From DASPKM01 sp963817075 (GTDB lineage: Bacteria > Bacteroidota > Bacteroidia > Chitinophagales > Chitinophagaceae), in NCBI GenBank assembly GCA_963817075.1, contig CAWFMT010000002.1, positions 62,001 to 126,000 on the forward strand: DNA of 64,000 nt, read 5' to 3'. This document shows positions 45,284 through 54,643 of the stretch, in pieces (positions within the stretch are counted from its first letter, which is position 1; the number at the start of each line of letters is the position of its first letter). The translations under genes and the position numbers were made by a program. Below the pieces are notes generated by a model that saw only the letters and a program-made list of their open reading frames with translations, had not been told where the DNA came from and did not search any database.

Positions 45284-46180
45284 TTATTTCTTATGTACCA
45301 GTTCCATGATGTTTAGCACATTCTCTCCTGTGCGGGGGCCTAAATAAACCAGGTCATGTTCTTCAATGCGATAAATCCTTCCAGTCTTAGCTGCAGGTGA
45401 AAGTTCGATGCCAGGTAACTTCTTAAATTTTTCAAGACTGCCCTGCAGATCGAATCCAAAATCAGTTGCAAGAATTACATCAGGTTGGGCTTTTGCAATC
45501 ATTTCAGCACTGAGATCACGCCAACGTTGTGCAGTATCTGCCGCATTTTCCGCTCCTGCCCATTCCAGCATTTGATTAGCTACCCCTCTCCGGTTCAAAA
45601 CAAAGTATCGATTGTTTGCCTGTCCAAAATGAACGATCAGCACTCTTGGCTTATCGCTATATTTTTTTCTTGCGCTATCGAGCTTCGCCATGTCTGCATC
45701 CAATTTTTCATTGATCTCCTTTCCCCTGGCTTCGTTATGGAACTCCTGCGCAACTTGCATTATCAGCATCTTGGTGGAATCAATTGTTGATCCTCCATTA
45801 AACTCGCGCATAGGAATACCTACTTTTTTAATCTGATCAATCACATGTTGTGGCGCGATATTACCATCATGCCAGACCACAGTTGGATTTAAGGAGATGA
45901 TGCCCTCACTGCTTAGTGCGCGATGGTATCCGACAGTGGTGATCTTTTTCGCCTCTTCTGGATAGGTGCTTGAAATATCTACTCCAACCAGGGCTGAATC
46001 GCCGCCAACTGCGAAAATTATTTCGGTAAGCTGTTTAGAAATCGAAACGATCCTAAGCTTTCCATTTTTTGCATCATCACTTTTTTTCTCTCCAAACCTT
46101 CCGCAAGAAAGCATGTTTATTAGAAAGAATATCGAGCAGATTGTGAATCGTACCTGGTATAAAACGGAATTCTTTTTCAT
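45284..46180 (-). CDS. hmuT: hemin-binding lipoprotein HmuT
   Basis: Start set at the ATG at 46180 (an in-frame start at 46204 adds eight residues). The N-terminus ends in a lipobox (INMLSCG, Cys near residue 26), so the protein is a lipoprotein, tethered in the periplasm. The body is a two-lobe metal-chelate binding fold (PF01497): RIVSISKQLTEIIFAVGGDS, then VGVDISSTYPEEAKK and VGYHRALSSEGIISLNPTVV. The last block is the diagnostic GY-x-RALS-x-EG of heme-binding HmuT proteins, with Tyr as a probable heme ligand. The family usually passes heme to HmuUV. It lies 43 bp after the TonB receptor, across a terminator-like hairpin. Confidence 0.9.
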   Translation of the reverse strand: MKKNSVLYQVRFTICSIFFLINMLSCGRFGEKKSDDAKNGKLRIVSISKQLTEIIFAVGGDSALVGVDISSTYPEEAKKITTVGYHRALSSEGIISLNPTVVWHDGNIAPQHVIDQIKKVGIPMREFNGGSTIDSTKMLIMQVAQEFHNEARGKEINEKLDADMAKLDSARKKYSDKPRVLIVHFGQANNRYFVLNRRGVANQMLEWAGAENAADTAQRWRDLSAEMIAKAQPDVILATDFGFDLQGSLEKFKKLPGIELSPAAKTGRIYRIEEHDLVYLGPRTGENVLNIMELVHKK

Positions 46181-46183
46181 ATC

Positions 46184-46214
46184 AAAAATTAAAAAGACAG
46201 CCATGGGCGCTGTC
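46184..46214 (-). terminator. terminator-like hairpin between the TonB receptor and hmuT
   Basis: On the minus strand GACAGC pairs with GCTGTC around a GCCCATG loop (plus-strand 196-201 and 209-214 of the 46 kb block), followed by TTTTTAATTTTT. It sits after the receptor stop and before the hmuT start, so it would reduce read-through into hmuTUV and give receptor excess over transporter. Confidence 0.65.
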
Positions 46215-46223
46215 CTTCTCTTG

Positions 46224-48611
46224 TTAGAAATTATATTTCAGGTTTAAGCCTCCAAAATAATTTGCCTTTAAAGGTGCGGGCAAATAAGCATCAGGGAGCT
46301 GATTGATAAATACCATTAGAGGATATTGAGTACCTGTGATATTAATACAACCAACATATGCGTCAATATCAAAATGACCGGATAGACTTCGCCTGATTCC
46401 AATCTTTCCGTTCAGCAATGCATAGGATGTTGTCCTGTTTACGTTATCAGATGTCAACGCCATTGGATCTTTGTAAGAATATGTGAGGTTTGCGTAGAAA
46501 CCGGCACCGGCCAACACATCAACACCCAGGTTGGCAACCCAGGGAGCTACACCGGCAACAGGATTACCACTATAATCAATAGTTGTATCTGCGGTTGCAG
46601 GATTCTTTAATCTTTCGATTCGATAATCCTCATATCTGAAATGTGAGTAAGCAATGTTTGCAAATGGACGAATGCTTCTAAACAGTCCGCTACCAGATTC
46701 GTAAGCTGTGTATTTAACAAGTACTTCAACACCTCTGTCGTTATGAGTTCCACCATTCGCAACATAGGTGTAGGCCGTTCCCACTGCAGGTGGATTTAAA
46801 GGAACAGCTACCGCGGTCATCTTATCCTTGAATTTGGCAAAGAACACTGCAAGTTGATACACCAGCCTGTCACCAGACAATGAACCTTTCGACCCAATTT
46901 CAAATTGTTGTCCGATCTCTGCTTTCAAATTATCATTCACAAAGCCTACGGTTGGTGAAACGGCAACAAAGAAATATGAACTAACTGGGGCTTTGTAAGC
47001 CTTGCTATACGCTGCATAAACAGAAAATTCCTTGCTGAACACTTTGTTGATAGCGAGATGCGGTGACAACATATCCTTGTAACTCCTCGTATAGTTAAGA
47101 GGCCTGGTGATATTGGGCCGTACAAACCTGTCGTACAGATTTATTTTCATCGTGCTCATTCCCACTCCTGCAGTTAGACTAAGATCGTGCGGCAGACCCA
47201 AGGTCCATTCAGTAAAAAGTGAAGCAGTGCTGGTGAGATAATACTGATTGCTCCGCATCGTATCGATCTTAAAATAACCTGCAGGATTTGCCGGGTCAGC
47301 TTTCATATTATATCCGATCACTTGTGCATTCTGTCGTTGCGCTTCAGTTCCGGTAATACCAGTGAGAGAGGTATTTTTACCCAAATTAAACTTTGTATCT
47401 ATTGTTGATCGAACGCCATAATTGATGGGATTTTTATCTGTCCATCCTGCAGCCGAACTGGCGTTATTGGAAATTCCTGTTCCATACACGCTGGTTGTAT
47501 TGGAAACTGATTTACTGAATGCGTAGGTATGTCCAACCCCAAGTCGAAATGCCACGATATTGGAATGGGCATTCCTTTGAATGTATGAAGGATTGCCAGT
47601 GTAATCTCTATTGGCATATTGTGTGAGCGTGAGCTCTCCGCCTCTTTGTTCATAGCTATCGGTGAAGCCCGCGTAGAAATTGAGTGATTGTTTTTCACTC
47701 ACATCCACATCTCCTGCAAGGTTTACAAAATGCTTGCGCGATTCTGAATGACTCATGAAACCATCTGAATGCTGGTATCCATAATTCAGGAGAATGGAAG
47801 AATGTTCTCTTCCCATTTGCAAGTGAGTAGTAAATCTTTTCAATCCATAACTGCCGATCAACACATCTTGTCCAACCGAAGTTTTCCCTTTCTCCGGTTT
47901 GATGGTTTTGAGGTTCACAACACCAGCAATCGCCAATCCATAGAGCGTGCCTGACGGTCCTTTTACTACTTCTACATTACCAACAGATGCAAAATCGATG
48001 TCATCCATCAGTGTAATGCCTTCAGCATCGGTGATAGGGATTCCATTGAGGTAGACCTTGTAGCCCTGGCCGTCAAAGTTGCTGTTAACACCATTGGTTC
48101 CGCGAACGCCATTTCCATAGCCACGGATATTGAATTGTTGTCCCGCAGCGACTGTACGGCGGTTCATAGTTACGCCGGGAATATTTGCGTTTATGGCTTC
48201 ATCGATGAAAATTCCAGTTCCGCGTTTTAGTTCAAGCGGACTAAGTTTTGTTATCGAAACAGGTTGGGATAGCAGAGATTTATTTGGATTGGAAGTGGAG
48301 GTGATCTCAACATCGTTCAGCATTCCATTGGAAGGTTGAAGTCCGATATTAATTTCATCATTGCAGTTTTTGATAGAGACCACTTGTGAGTGATAACCCA
48401 CGTAAGTGATGGTGATCCTGGTTGTTTTGCCGCATTCGATGTTAAAGGTTCCGTCTTTGTCTGAGGTAGTACCGCCTTTTCCTGTAAATGATATGGAGGC
48501 GCCTTGAAGTGGACGTTGGTTCGAGGCATCCACGATTCTTCCCCGGATAGTTTGGGCGAATGCCGGCATAATGCCTAGAAGGCATGCCGCGAAAAATAAA
48601 TTACGCTTCAT
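46224..48611 (-). CDS. TonB-dependent outer-membrane receptor of the heme locus
   Basis: A 795-residue barrel receptor. A signal peptide (MKRNLFFAACLLGIMPAFAQ) is followed by a carboxypeptidase-regulatory-like domain (about 21-105, IRGRIVDASNQRPLQGASIS), the plug (about 110-240: ITKLSPLELKRGTG, FNIRGYGNGVRG, VEVVKGPSGTLYGLAIAGVV) and a 22-strand barrel ending FGGLNLKYNF. The final Phe suits BAM insertion. From its operon with hmuTUV the cargo is probably heme or a ferric chelate; I did not find the FRAP/NPNL heme motif of proteobacterial receptors, so the substrate is inferred from neighbours. An anchored protein of unknown function is encoded 47 bp upstream. Confidence 0.9.
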   Translation of the reverse strand: MKRNLFFAACLLGIMPAFAQTIRGRIVDASNQRPLQGASISFTGKGGTTSDKDGTFNIECGKTTRITITYVGYHSQVVSIKNCNDEINIGLQPSNGMLNDVEITSTSNPNKSLLSQPVSITKLSPLELKRGTGIFIDEAINANIPGVTMNRRTVAAGQQFNIRGYGNGVRGTNGVNSNFDGQGYKVYLNGIPITDAEGITLMDDIDFASVGNVEVVKGPSGTLYGLAIAGVVNLKTIKPEKGKTSVGQDVLIGSYGLKRFTTHLQMGREHSSILLNYGYQHSDGFMSHSESRKHFVNLAGDVDVSEKQSLNFYAGFTDSYEQRGGELTLTQYANRDYTGNPSYIQRNAHSNIVAFRLGVGHTYAFSKSVSNTTSVYGTGISNNASSAAGWTDKNPINYGVRSTIDTKFNLGKNTSLTGITGTEAQRQNAQVIGYNMKADPANPAGYFKIDTMRSNQYYLTSTASLFTEWTLGLPHDLSLTAGVGMSTMKINLYDRFVRPNITRPLNYTRSYKDMLSPHLAINKVFSKEFSVYAAYSKAYKAPVSSYFFVAVSPTVGFVNDNLKAEIGQQFEIGSKGSLSGDRLVYQLAVFFAKFKDKMTAVAVPLNPPAVGTAYTYVANGGTHNDRGVEVLVKYTAYESGSGLFRSIRPFANIAYSHFRYEDYRIERLKNPATADTTIDYSGNPVAGVAPWVANLGVDVLAGAGFYANLTYSYKDPMALTSDNVNRTTSYALLNGKIGIRRSLSGHFDIDAYVGCINITGTQYPLMVFINQLPDAYLPAPLKANYFGGLNLKYNF

Positions 48612-48658
48612 GATTAATGTGATGAGTTAAAAAAATTGTTAGATAGGGCTTTTATGTA

Positions 48659-49276
48659 CTAACAACTTTTGGGCGGGGGAGTAGTGATCTCGTTGAAGCA
48701 ATCGAGCAGGAGTGAATTGTATATGTTGAATTCAGTTGAGGACAAATAGTTGAAATGAGAGATATCAGTGGCATCTGCGGTCACATAACTGCTGGCGAAG
48801 AATTGGGAAAGTGAACCTGTGCGACTTTTACCATGCCGCGATTGTTTTCCCTGGAAGTGTTCGAAAGCTTTGATCAATTGATTTTCTTCTTCATCCTTTA
48901 CGCACTTCACCACCATTCTATCTCCATCAATTGTTTTTTCGATCAAGTCGTACATGTTGCTGTTGAACTCGAACTCCGATTCATCCTCCCAGCTAAAGCC
49001 CGGATCGATAACATCGCCATTGCGGAGAGTGAATTCAAAGTGCGTTATCACCTGGTCATCGGGATGAGACCTTAGATAGGTTTTCACTTCTGCTTTCAGT
49101 TCAATTTGCCTGATGCGGAAGACGAGATAGTAGCCCATCACTTGCATGAGCATTATGGTGAGAAGCAATAAGGTCAGGATCTTTCTCAAACTGAATGCAA
49201 AGCAAGGGGATATAAGGGAAAATGCAAAATGTAGGTTTAAAGAGCCTGACGGTACAGGGGATATAGAAAATATCAT
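48659..49276 (-). CDS. membrane-anchored protein of unknown function upstream of the TonB receptor
   Basis: Up to 205 residues. The first ATG is right after the stop of the NTF2-like gene, but the 29 residues it adds look unlike a protein start; a TTG at 49189 would give the more natural N-terminus RKILTLLLLTIMLMQVMGYY, a single membrane anchor. After it comes VFRIRQIELKAEVKTYLRSH, a beta-rich acidic region (HFEFTLRNGD, WEDESEFEFNSNMYDL) and a C-terminus rich in Pro ending PPPKSC. I do not recognise a named domain. Similar short anchored proteins commonly accompany TonB receptors in Chitinophagaceae, so a role in heme uptake or its regulation is possible, but that is inference. Confidence 0.6.
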   Translation of the reverse strand: MIFSISPVPSGSLNLHFAFSLISPCFAFSLRKILTLLLLTIMLMQVMGYYLVFRIRQIELKAEVKTYLRSHPDDQVITHFEFTLRNGDVIDPGFSWEDESEFEFNSNMYDLIEKTIDGDRMVVKCVKDEEENQLIKAFEHFQGKQSRHGKSRTGSLSQFFASSYVTADATDISHFNYLSSTEFNIYNSLLLDCFNEITTPPPKSC

Positions 49277-49804
49277 TTATTGGCCGAAGGGGACCGTTTT
49301 ACTCCATTCAAAACTTGACTTTCTTTTTGCTATCAACCATTTACCATTCTCACGTACAAATTCATCATTGTAACGAACGCCAAAAGTAGTCTTCATTTTC
49401 TTGCCGTTTTGATTTCCTATAAGCGTTACCTGGCAATATGAGATTCCAAGAGCTTTGTCACCATTAAGGGTTACCGTTTGCTGACCATTAATATGATAAA
49501 CAATTTCAAAGGTGTTCAGAAATGACTTAAATGCATCTCCTATTTGTTTTCTCCCAGACATTACTGTTCCTGGTTGACCATTTACAACAGATTCAACCAC
49601 TGCATTTTCACTAAAAAGTAAAACCTGTTTGTCCACTTCCTTCGTATCTGCCAATATTGAAAAAGTATCAACCAGGTTTTTAATTGCCATTTTATCTTCT
49701 ATTTGGCCAATTCTTTTTTCAATATTGCTATCGTTCATTTTTTGGGCGTTGGAACATAAATGTAATAAAACCAGAAGCACAAAAACGGAGGCAATTTTCT
49801 TCAT
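49277..49804 (-). CDS. secreted SnoaL/NTF2-like protein
   Basis: A 175-residue protein with a signal peptide (MKKIASVFVLLVLLHLCSNAQ). The remainder is an NTF2-like cone fold of SnoaL_4 type: EDKMAIKNLVDTFSILADTKE, then GRKQIGDAFKSFLNTFEIVYH and NGKWLIAKRKSSFEW at the end. The family includes dehydratases, isomerases and non-catalytic pocket proteins; no catalytic set can be fixed here. It is 22 bp downstream of the DUF1028 gene and abuts the anchored-protein gene, suggesting one transcript leading into the heme genes. Confidence 0.78.
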   Translation of the reverse strand: MKKIASVFVLLVLLHLCSNAQKMNDSNIEKRIGQIEDKMAIKNLVDTFSILADTKEVDKQVLLFSENAVVESVVNGQPGTVMSGRKQIGDAFKSFLNTFEIVYHINGQQTVTLNGDKALGISYCQVTLIGNQNGKKMKTTFGVRYNDEFVRENGKWLIAKRKSSFEWSKTVPFGQ

Positions 49805-49826
49805 AAATGTGGTTTATAATTTTTGT

Positions 49827-50534
49827 TCAATTTGATTTCGCCTTCCAGGAATTAAATTTCATTCTCAATGCCTGAACAGCATTTCGGTCATTCACGTCTC
49901 CATTCACTCTCAGGTTGAGATATGGATTTTTAGGATCATCGCCTGGTTTCATCACTGTTAAGAACGCACTCGAGGCTCTTGTGTCTCCACAGCGTTTATC
50001 TGCTACATTACCTGCTTCAAGCGCTAACATCAAAACATCTGCGAGGGGTAATGATTCTTTTTGTGCTTTTTGGGCAGCTTGTAAGACAGCCTTCAGATCT
50101 TCTGCGCTCACCAATGTATTACCCTGCACGCTAATCCCATTACTGGTAAGTGCACCTTTGGATGCGTTGGTCTCCTTACCTGTATAAGTTTGAGGATGGC
50201 TTACGTCGCTCACACAAATCACCGCATACTGCTGTTCTTCGGGATCGAATTCCGGATCTTTCATGGCCTCTAATATTTCCTTTGGACTTGCATCAGCCAT
50301 GATCATTCTTATTCCTTTCATTCTCGGCAGTGGATTACTCATTGCCTGCACTATCACTGCTCCTTTACCTGGCACAATAGCGCCGATGCCATATACGCTG
50401 TATGTACAGGATGCTCCTGCTATTCCTATTTGTTTTGTTACCGGATCAATGATAATTACAGACCATGTTGCACTAGCTGTGGTAATAGAAAGGCAAAGCC
50501 CTAAAAAAATAATGAGTGATTTTATTTTCTGCAT
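49827..50534 (-). CDS. DUF1028 protein, exported
   Basis: A 235-residue protein. Residues 1-22 are a signal peptide (ending TTASA) and ATWSVIIIDPVTKQIGIAGAS starts the DUF1028 domain (PF06267), a fold related to Ntn-hydrolases. The candidate nucleophile would be the residue at the mature N-terminus; Thr23 follows the signal Ala. Other family signs: GKGAVIVQAMSNP, YTGKETNASKGALTS, QGNTLVSAEDLKA and ADKRCGDTRASSAFLTV. The activity of the family is uncharacterised to my knowledge. It is the first gene of the minus-strand run that ends with hmuV. Confidence 0.85.
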   Translation of the reverse strand: MQKIKSLIIFLGLCLSITTASATWSVIIIDPVTKQIGIAGASCTYSVYGIGAIVPGKGAVIVQAMSNPLPRMKGIRMIMADASPKEILEAMKDPEFDPEEQQYAVICVSDVSHPQTYTGKETNASKGALTSNGISVQGNTLVSAEDLKAVLQAAQKAQKESLPLADVLMLALEAGNVADKRCGDTRASSAFLTVMKPGDDPKNPYLNLRVNGDVNDRNAVQALRMKFNSWKAKSN

Positions 50535-50760
50535 GTAATTTTTTTACCGAATACAAATCTAACCTGTAGACAATAAAAATAAATTACTTGTGTGCAAATA
50601 AGCTACCGAAAACTGCGAATTAACAAATCTCATTAAGGGCAAGGAAGAGAATGTTATTCCGGCCTCTTTGTATTTAGGTTGATGAATGTGATTACAATCA
50701 AATATTTACTTTTCTAATTAGTTAAGGCAAGTATATACTGCTCAATATTTCCTCACCCGT

Positions 50761-50830
50761 CTCGCTTCGCGAGCCACCCTCTCCGCTCTGCGGAGAGGGA
50801 AAGAAACATTAAATCTCCCCGGGGGGAGGT
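50761..50830. repeat. cluster of three GC-rich palindromes
   Basis: CTCGC-TTC-GCGAG (50761-50773), CCCTCTCCGC-TCT-GCGGAGAGGG (50777-50799, 10-bp stem) and CTCCCC-GG-GGGGAG (about 50815-50828). These resemble REP-type elements. No T-tract follows, so they are not typical terminators, though they lie beyond the permease gene. The rest of 50535-51031 shows nothing I can name. Confidence 0.75.
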
Positions 50831-51031
50831 TGGTAGAGTAGGACGTCAGCTGCCGAAGTCAGAAAGAAGGAAAAAGTTTCAATTCTCAATGTTCTTCATT
50901 GATCTTTTAACTCGGCCCACCTGAATTTTTTTCTTCTCCCTGGCTCATAAAAGATTTCTTTCCTTCATTTTCCCTGCTTGACTGCGTCAGCAGGCAAGAA
51001 ATTCTCAAATTGCCACATTTTCAAATTGAGC

Positions 51032-53671
51032 TCATTCCGATCTCAAACTTTTTACCGGATTCATAAATGCCGCTTTCAATGCCTGGAAACTCACCGTCAG
51101 TATTGTGATGAATAAGGCACCAATTCCTGTTGCCAAAAATATCCACCAGGAAACTCCAGTATGGTAGTCATATTTCTCCAGCCAATTACTCATAAAGTAT
51201 AACGCAATTGGAATGGCGATAAAGCATGAGATTATTACCAGAACCGCAAAATCCTTTGACAGCATTTGCCAGATATTGGAGACAGATGCTCCCATCACTT
51301 TTCGAATTCCTATTTCCTTGGTCCGCTGCTCGGCCACAAAAGAAGCCAATCCAAACAAACCGAGGCAGGAAATCAATATCGTAACGATGGAGAATATACT
51401 TGATAATTTACCGACGCGTTCTTCCTGGCTGAATTTTCGGGCATATTCTTCATCAGCAAACTTGTAATCAAATAGAGCTGAGGGTGCAATCTTGCTTACT
51501 ACCTCTTCTATTTTGGTCAGAGCAACATTCGCACTCTGGGTTGGATTTATTCTGATGTGTAATAATCTTGAAGCATATTGATTATTGTAATAGAGCGTCG
51601 GCTTCACAGGTGCATATGGAGATTCCATTACTATGTCTTTGACTACTCCTATAATCGTTCGCGACCATTTTTTTACGCCGAATTCGTCCACATCTGTGAA
51701 TTCCTGCCCAACTGGATCTTTCATGCCCATATATTTTGCGGCTGCTTCATTGATGATGATTGACCCTATGGAATCTGTGCTGAAATCTTTTATAAAATCT
51801 CGCCCGGACTTAACCTGCCATCCAACCGTTTTACCATAATCAAGTGATATGTTGCAAATCACAAATTCTGCATCCAGGTTCGGATCCTTGCCCGCCCATT
51901 TATACCCGTTGGTAATATTATTGATTGCTGTAAGCGGACTGGAAGAAGTAGCGAGCCCGGTAACTGCACCTGTCCGCAGCAATTCTGTTCTCAGGACATC
52001 CATTTTGCCTTTATAACCCGGATCGTTCAACTCCATTGTAATCAAGCTTTGTCTGTCGTAGCCAATCGGACGATTACGTGCATATTGAATTTGTTTATAA
52101 ACCGTAATCGTACCAATTATTAATACCACAGAAACAGTGAATTGAATTACTACCAGAATTTTGCGGGGCAACAATGCAAATCTGCCGGAACGTGAAATTC
52201 CATTTAGAACTTTCACTGGCTGAAATGAAGACAAATAGAAGGCAGGATAGATCCCAGCCATAAAGCTCGTGAATAGAATAAATGCGATACCAGTGATCCA
52301 AAAAATTGGATTACCAAAAGGCAGCTTAATTCCTTTATCCGCCACTTCATTAAATCCATTTTGTAAAAGTGTAACCGATCCTATAGAAAGCATGAAGGCA
52401 AACAGTACTACCAGAAATGACTCACTCAAAAATTGCGAGATTAATTGCCATTTACCCGATCCCAATGCTTTACGAACACCCACTTCCCTTGCACGTTTTT
52501 CTGATCGGGCAGTAGTTAGGTTTACAAAATTTATGCAGGCGAGCAATAACACAAAAATTCCTACGATGCTGAAGAGCCAGACATATGTGATGCGCCCAGT
52601 TGAAGGTTTTCCATCTTTGAATTCAGAATACAAATGCCAGGTGCTCATGGGAATGAGCTGGACATAGGGCTTATTCTTTTCCATGGTTGCATAAAAATCA
52701 GCAGGGACGGTCTTCTTATAAAGGTCTTTGATTGCTGCATTAGCTGCCTCTGCACTTACATTGGGTTTCAATTGTACATAAATATTGAATGGCCGGTTGT
52801 CCCAGTCACTTTCTTTTTGTCGCGCCCACTCGTTATAAGAAAGAAAAAGCGACCAGGGAGCGAAAAATTGCAGCTCGCTGAACCGATTATTTCTTGGGAT
52901 GTCCTCATAAACACCAGTCACTTTTACTTCCATGCGACCGTCAATTGTCAATGTTTGATTGATGGGATCATCGTTGCCAAAAATTGCTTTTGCAGTTGAC
53001 CTTGAAAGCACAATGGAAGTAGGATCATTTAGACTTCCGTAGGATCCTTTCAACATTTTTAGAGTAAGCATTTTCAGCACATCGCTCTCAACGAACTGTC
53101 CCCTTCTCCTGAATTTTTTATAAGCGGAGGAAAGTGTGTAATCTCCAATCCACCATGACATTAACACATGTTCAAAATATTGCGCATAGTTAGTCCTGAG
53201 GGTTGTACTAACAGGATACTGGATAGATTGTCCACAATCAATCTCTGATGTTTCAGGATCTGTCTCGCAACTATAAACCTGGGCAATCTGACTATAGTTT
53301 TTGTGGTATTTATTGAACGATAATTCATCATAAACCCAAAGCCCAATGAACATGACTACGGTTATTCCTATGGCGAGTCCACCAATATTAATGAACGAAT
53401 AACCCTTGTGCTTCACAAGATTTCTCCATCCGATCTTGAAATAACTTTTAAACATGGCGTTTGAATTTGGCTGATATGATTTTTTGAAAGATTTCAAAAA
53501 CTCCGGCCTGAAGTATTTGATCACACTCCATCTGAATTTCCATTTCGCATTGGCTGGAGAAATTTCATATTCTTTATTGAAAACTTCTGTCAGATCTCCT
53601 TCTATCTCTTCGAGATAATCTTCGCGACAAAACCATCGAAGAAATGCCAGGGCTTTTTTAGGAGGTTGCAT
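51032..53671 (-). CDS. FtsX/MacB-type ABC permease with N-terminal prefix domain
   Basis: An 879-residue permease. It begins with a cytosolic prefix (FLRWFCREDYLEEIEGDLTE, about residues 1-65, the permease-prefix type common in Bacteroidota) followed by membrane helix 1 near YSFINIGGLAIGITVVMFIG. A MacB-like periplasmic domain (about 115-310) follows, then FtsX helices (FSIVGIFVLLLACINFVNLT). RAREVGVRKALGSGKWQL and RTKEIGIRKVMGAS are the two coupling-helix regions, and the whole is duplicated in the second half. Usually such permeases export antimicrobial compounds or signal lipoprotein release with a separate ATPase; none is encoded here. It shares one base with the PadR stop (TGATG), so regulator and permease are co-translated. 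Confidence 0.88.
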   Translation of the reverse strand: MQPPKKALAFLRWFCREDYLEEIEGDLTEVFNKEYEISPANAKWKFRWSVIKYFRPEFLKSFKKSYQPNSNAMFKSYFKIGWRNLVKHKGYSFINIGGLAIGITVVMFIGLWVYDELSFNKYHKNYSQIAQVYSCETDPETSEIDCGQSIQYPVSTTLRTNYAQYFEHVLMSWWIGDYTLSSAYKKFRRRGQFVESDVLKMLTLKMLKGSYGSLNDPTSIVLSRSTAKAIFGNDDPINQTLTIDGRMEVKVTGVYEDIPRNNRFSELQFFAPWSLFLSYNEWARQKESDWDNRPFNIYVQLKPNVSAEAANAAIKDLYKKTVPADFYATMEKNKPYVQLIPMSTWHLYSEFKDGKPSTGRITYVWLFSIVGIFVLLLACINFVNLTTARSEKRAREVGVRKALGSGKWQLISQFLSESFLVVLFAFMLSIGSVTLLQNGFNEVADKGIKLPFGNPIFWITGIAFILFTSFMAGIYPAFYLSSFQPVKVLNGISRSGRFALLPRKILVVIQFTVSVVLIIGTITVYKQIQYARNRPIGYDRQSLITMELNDPGYKGKMDVLRTELLRTGAVTGLATSSSPLTAINNITNGYKWAGKDPNLDAEFVICNISLDYGKTVGWQVKSGRDFIKDFSTDSIGSIIINEAAAKYMGMKDPVGQEFTDVDEFGVKKWSRTIIGVVKDIVMESPYAPVKPTLYYNNQYASRLLHIRINPTQSANVALTKIEEVVSKIAPSALFDYKFADEEYARKFSQEERVGKLSSIFSIVTILISCLGLFGLASFVAEQRTKEIGIRKVMGASVSNIWQMLSKDFAVLVIISCFIAIPIALYFMSNWLEKYDYHTGVSWWIFLATGIGALFITILTVSFQALKAAFMNPVKSLRSE

Positions 53672-53997
53672 CAGCGAAAGGATATTTTAGGGATCTTGTT
53701 GTAAATGCTTGTCCTTAATTCGTATTGTGCATCCAGCATTCTTTTACCCACAGCCGTGAGGATGTAATATTTCTTTCTCCTTCCACCACGGTCTCCTGTA
53801 ATTCCGCCAAACCTGGATTTGACAAAGCCCTTGTCTTCCATACGTTTTAAGGCTACATGAACTGCACTGATGTTCACTTTCTTTTCAAGTTTTTCTTCCA
53901 GGCTTTCGAGTATTGACACACCATAGGCCTCATCATGCAGGGCCGCAACCATCAGAAGTACGAGTTCTTCAAATTCACCCAGAGATTGTTGTTTCAT
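53671..53997 (-). CDS. PadR-family transcriptional repressor
   Basis: A 108-residue winged-helix regulator. EFEELVLLMVAALHDEAYGVSI is the conserved first part of PadR proteins, KVNISAVHVALKRMEDKGFV the recognition helix, and FGGITGDRGGRRKKYYILT the wing; the last ~20 residues form the dimer helix. PadR proteins typically repress an adjacent efflux or permease gene, and this gene precedes the FtsX-type permease with a one-base overlap, so it probably controls that permease and itself. Confidence 0.93.
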   Translation of the reverse strand: MKQQSLGEFEELVLLMVAALHDEAYGVSILESLEEKLEKKVNISAVHVALKRMEDKGFVKSRFGGITGDRGGRRKKYYILTAVGKRMLDAQYELRTSIYNKIPKISFR

Positions 53998-54324
53998 TTG
54001 CGCTGTATTTACTTAACGTATGTGAATGTAATGAATTTGTTTCACTTTTGCTAAGGAAATGTAAAAGGTAAAATGCAAAATGTAAAATGAAGAAGGGCAA
54101 ATCCAAAACGGATTTGGGAACACGCCAGAATCAACCTTCCATATTTTAATCAAAGAAGAATAGAAAATTTCAAATGGGGATTAGGAAGGTTTCAAACAAT
54201 CCTTACTTTACATTTTTAATTTAAGTAAGAAAGAAAAACACATAGACACATAGTGGGAGAAGAAGACACATAGAACTTACTTGTTTCTATGTTTTCTATA
54301 TGACTATGTGGTTTCTATTTTATA

Positions 54325-54592
54325 TTTCACGCAAAGACGGAAATTTTATCAAGGCGCAAAGAGATAAAGGCTTTGCGTTCTTTGCTCCTTTGCATCTTTG
54401 CGAGAAACTCTTCTTTATTTTACATTTTTAATTTTACATTGTCAAATTGTTTTCTATGTGCCTATGTGTGTTTCTTTTTATTTTTCACGCAAAGACGCAA
54501 ATTTTTATCAAGGCGCAAAGAGATAAGGGCTTTGCGTTCTTTGCTCCTTTGCATCTTTGCGAGAAACTCTTCTTTATTTTACATTTTTAATT
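54325..54592 (+). repeat. two direct copies of a ~109-bp CGCAAAG hairpin element
   Basis: Copy 1 is 54325-54433, copy 2 54483-54592, 158 bp apart; both start TTTCACGCAAAGACG and end TTATTTTACATTTTTAAT. An inverted copy lies at 39065-39166. Between and before them are CTATGTG-type words (54239-54312, 54453-54473) shared with 1.7-1.9 kb and 11.2 kb. The region 53998-54643 has no gene; an apparent plus-strand frame across it is only an effect of the repeat. Confidence 0.8.
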
Positions 54593-54643
54593 ATCATCGA
54601 TCTTTATTTTACCTTTTTACTTTTACATTTTCCATTTTCAACC

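Noticed and set aside
50761..50830. Rho-independent terminator of the FtsX-type permease gene
   Set aside because: The palindromes are about 200-270 bp beyond the stop codon and no T-tract follows on the minus strand.
54557..54643. Upstream start for the Nramp-like transporter
   Set aside because: The extra 29 residues are encoded by the end of repeat copy 2 and are unlike family N-termini.
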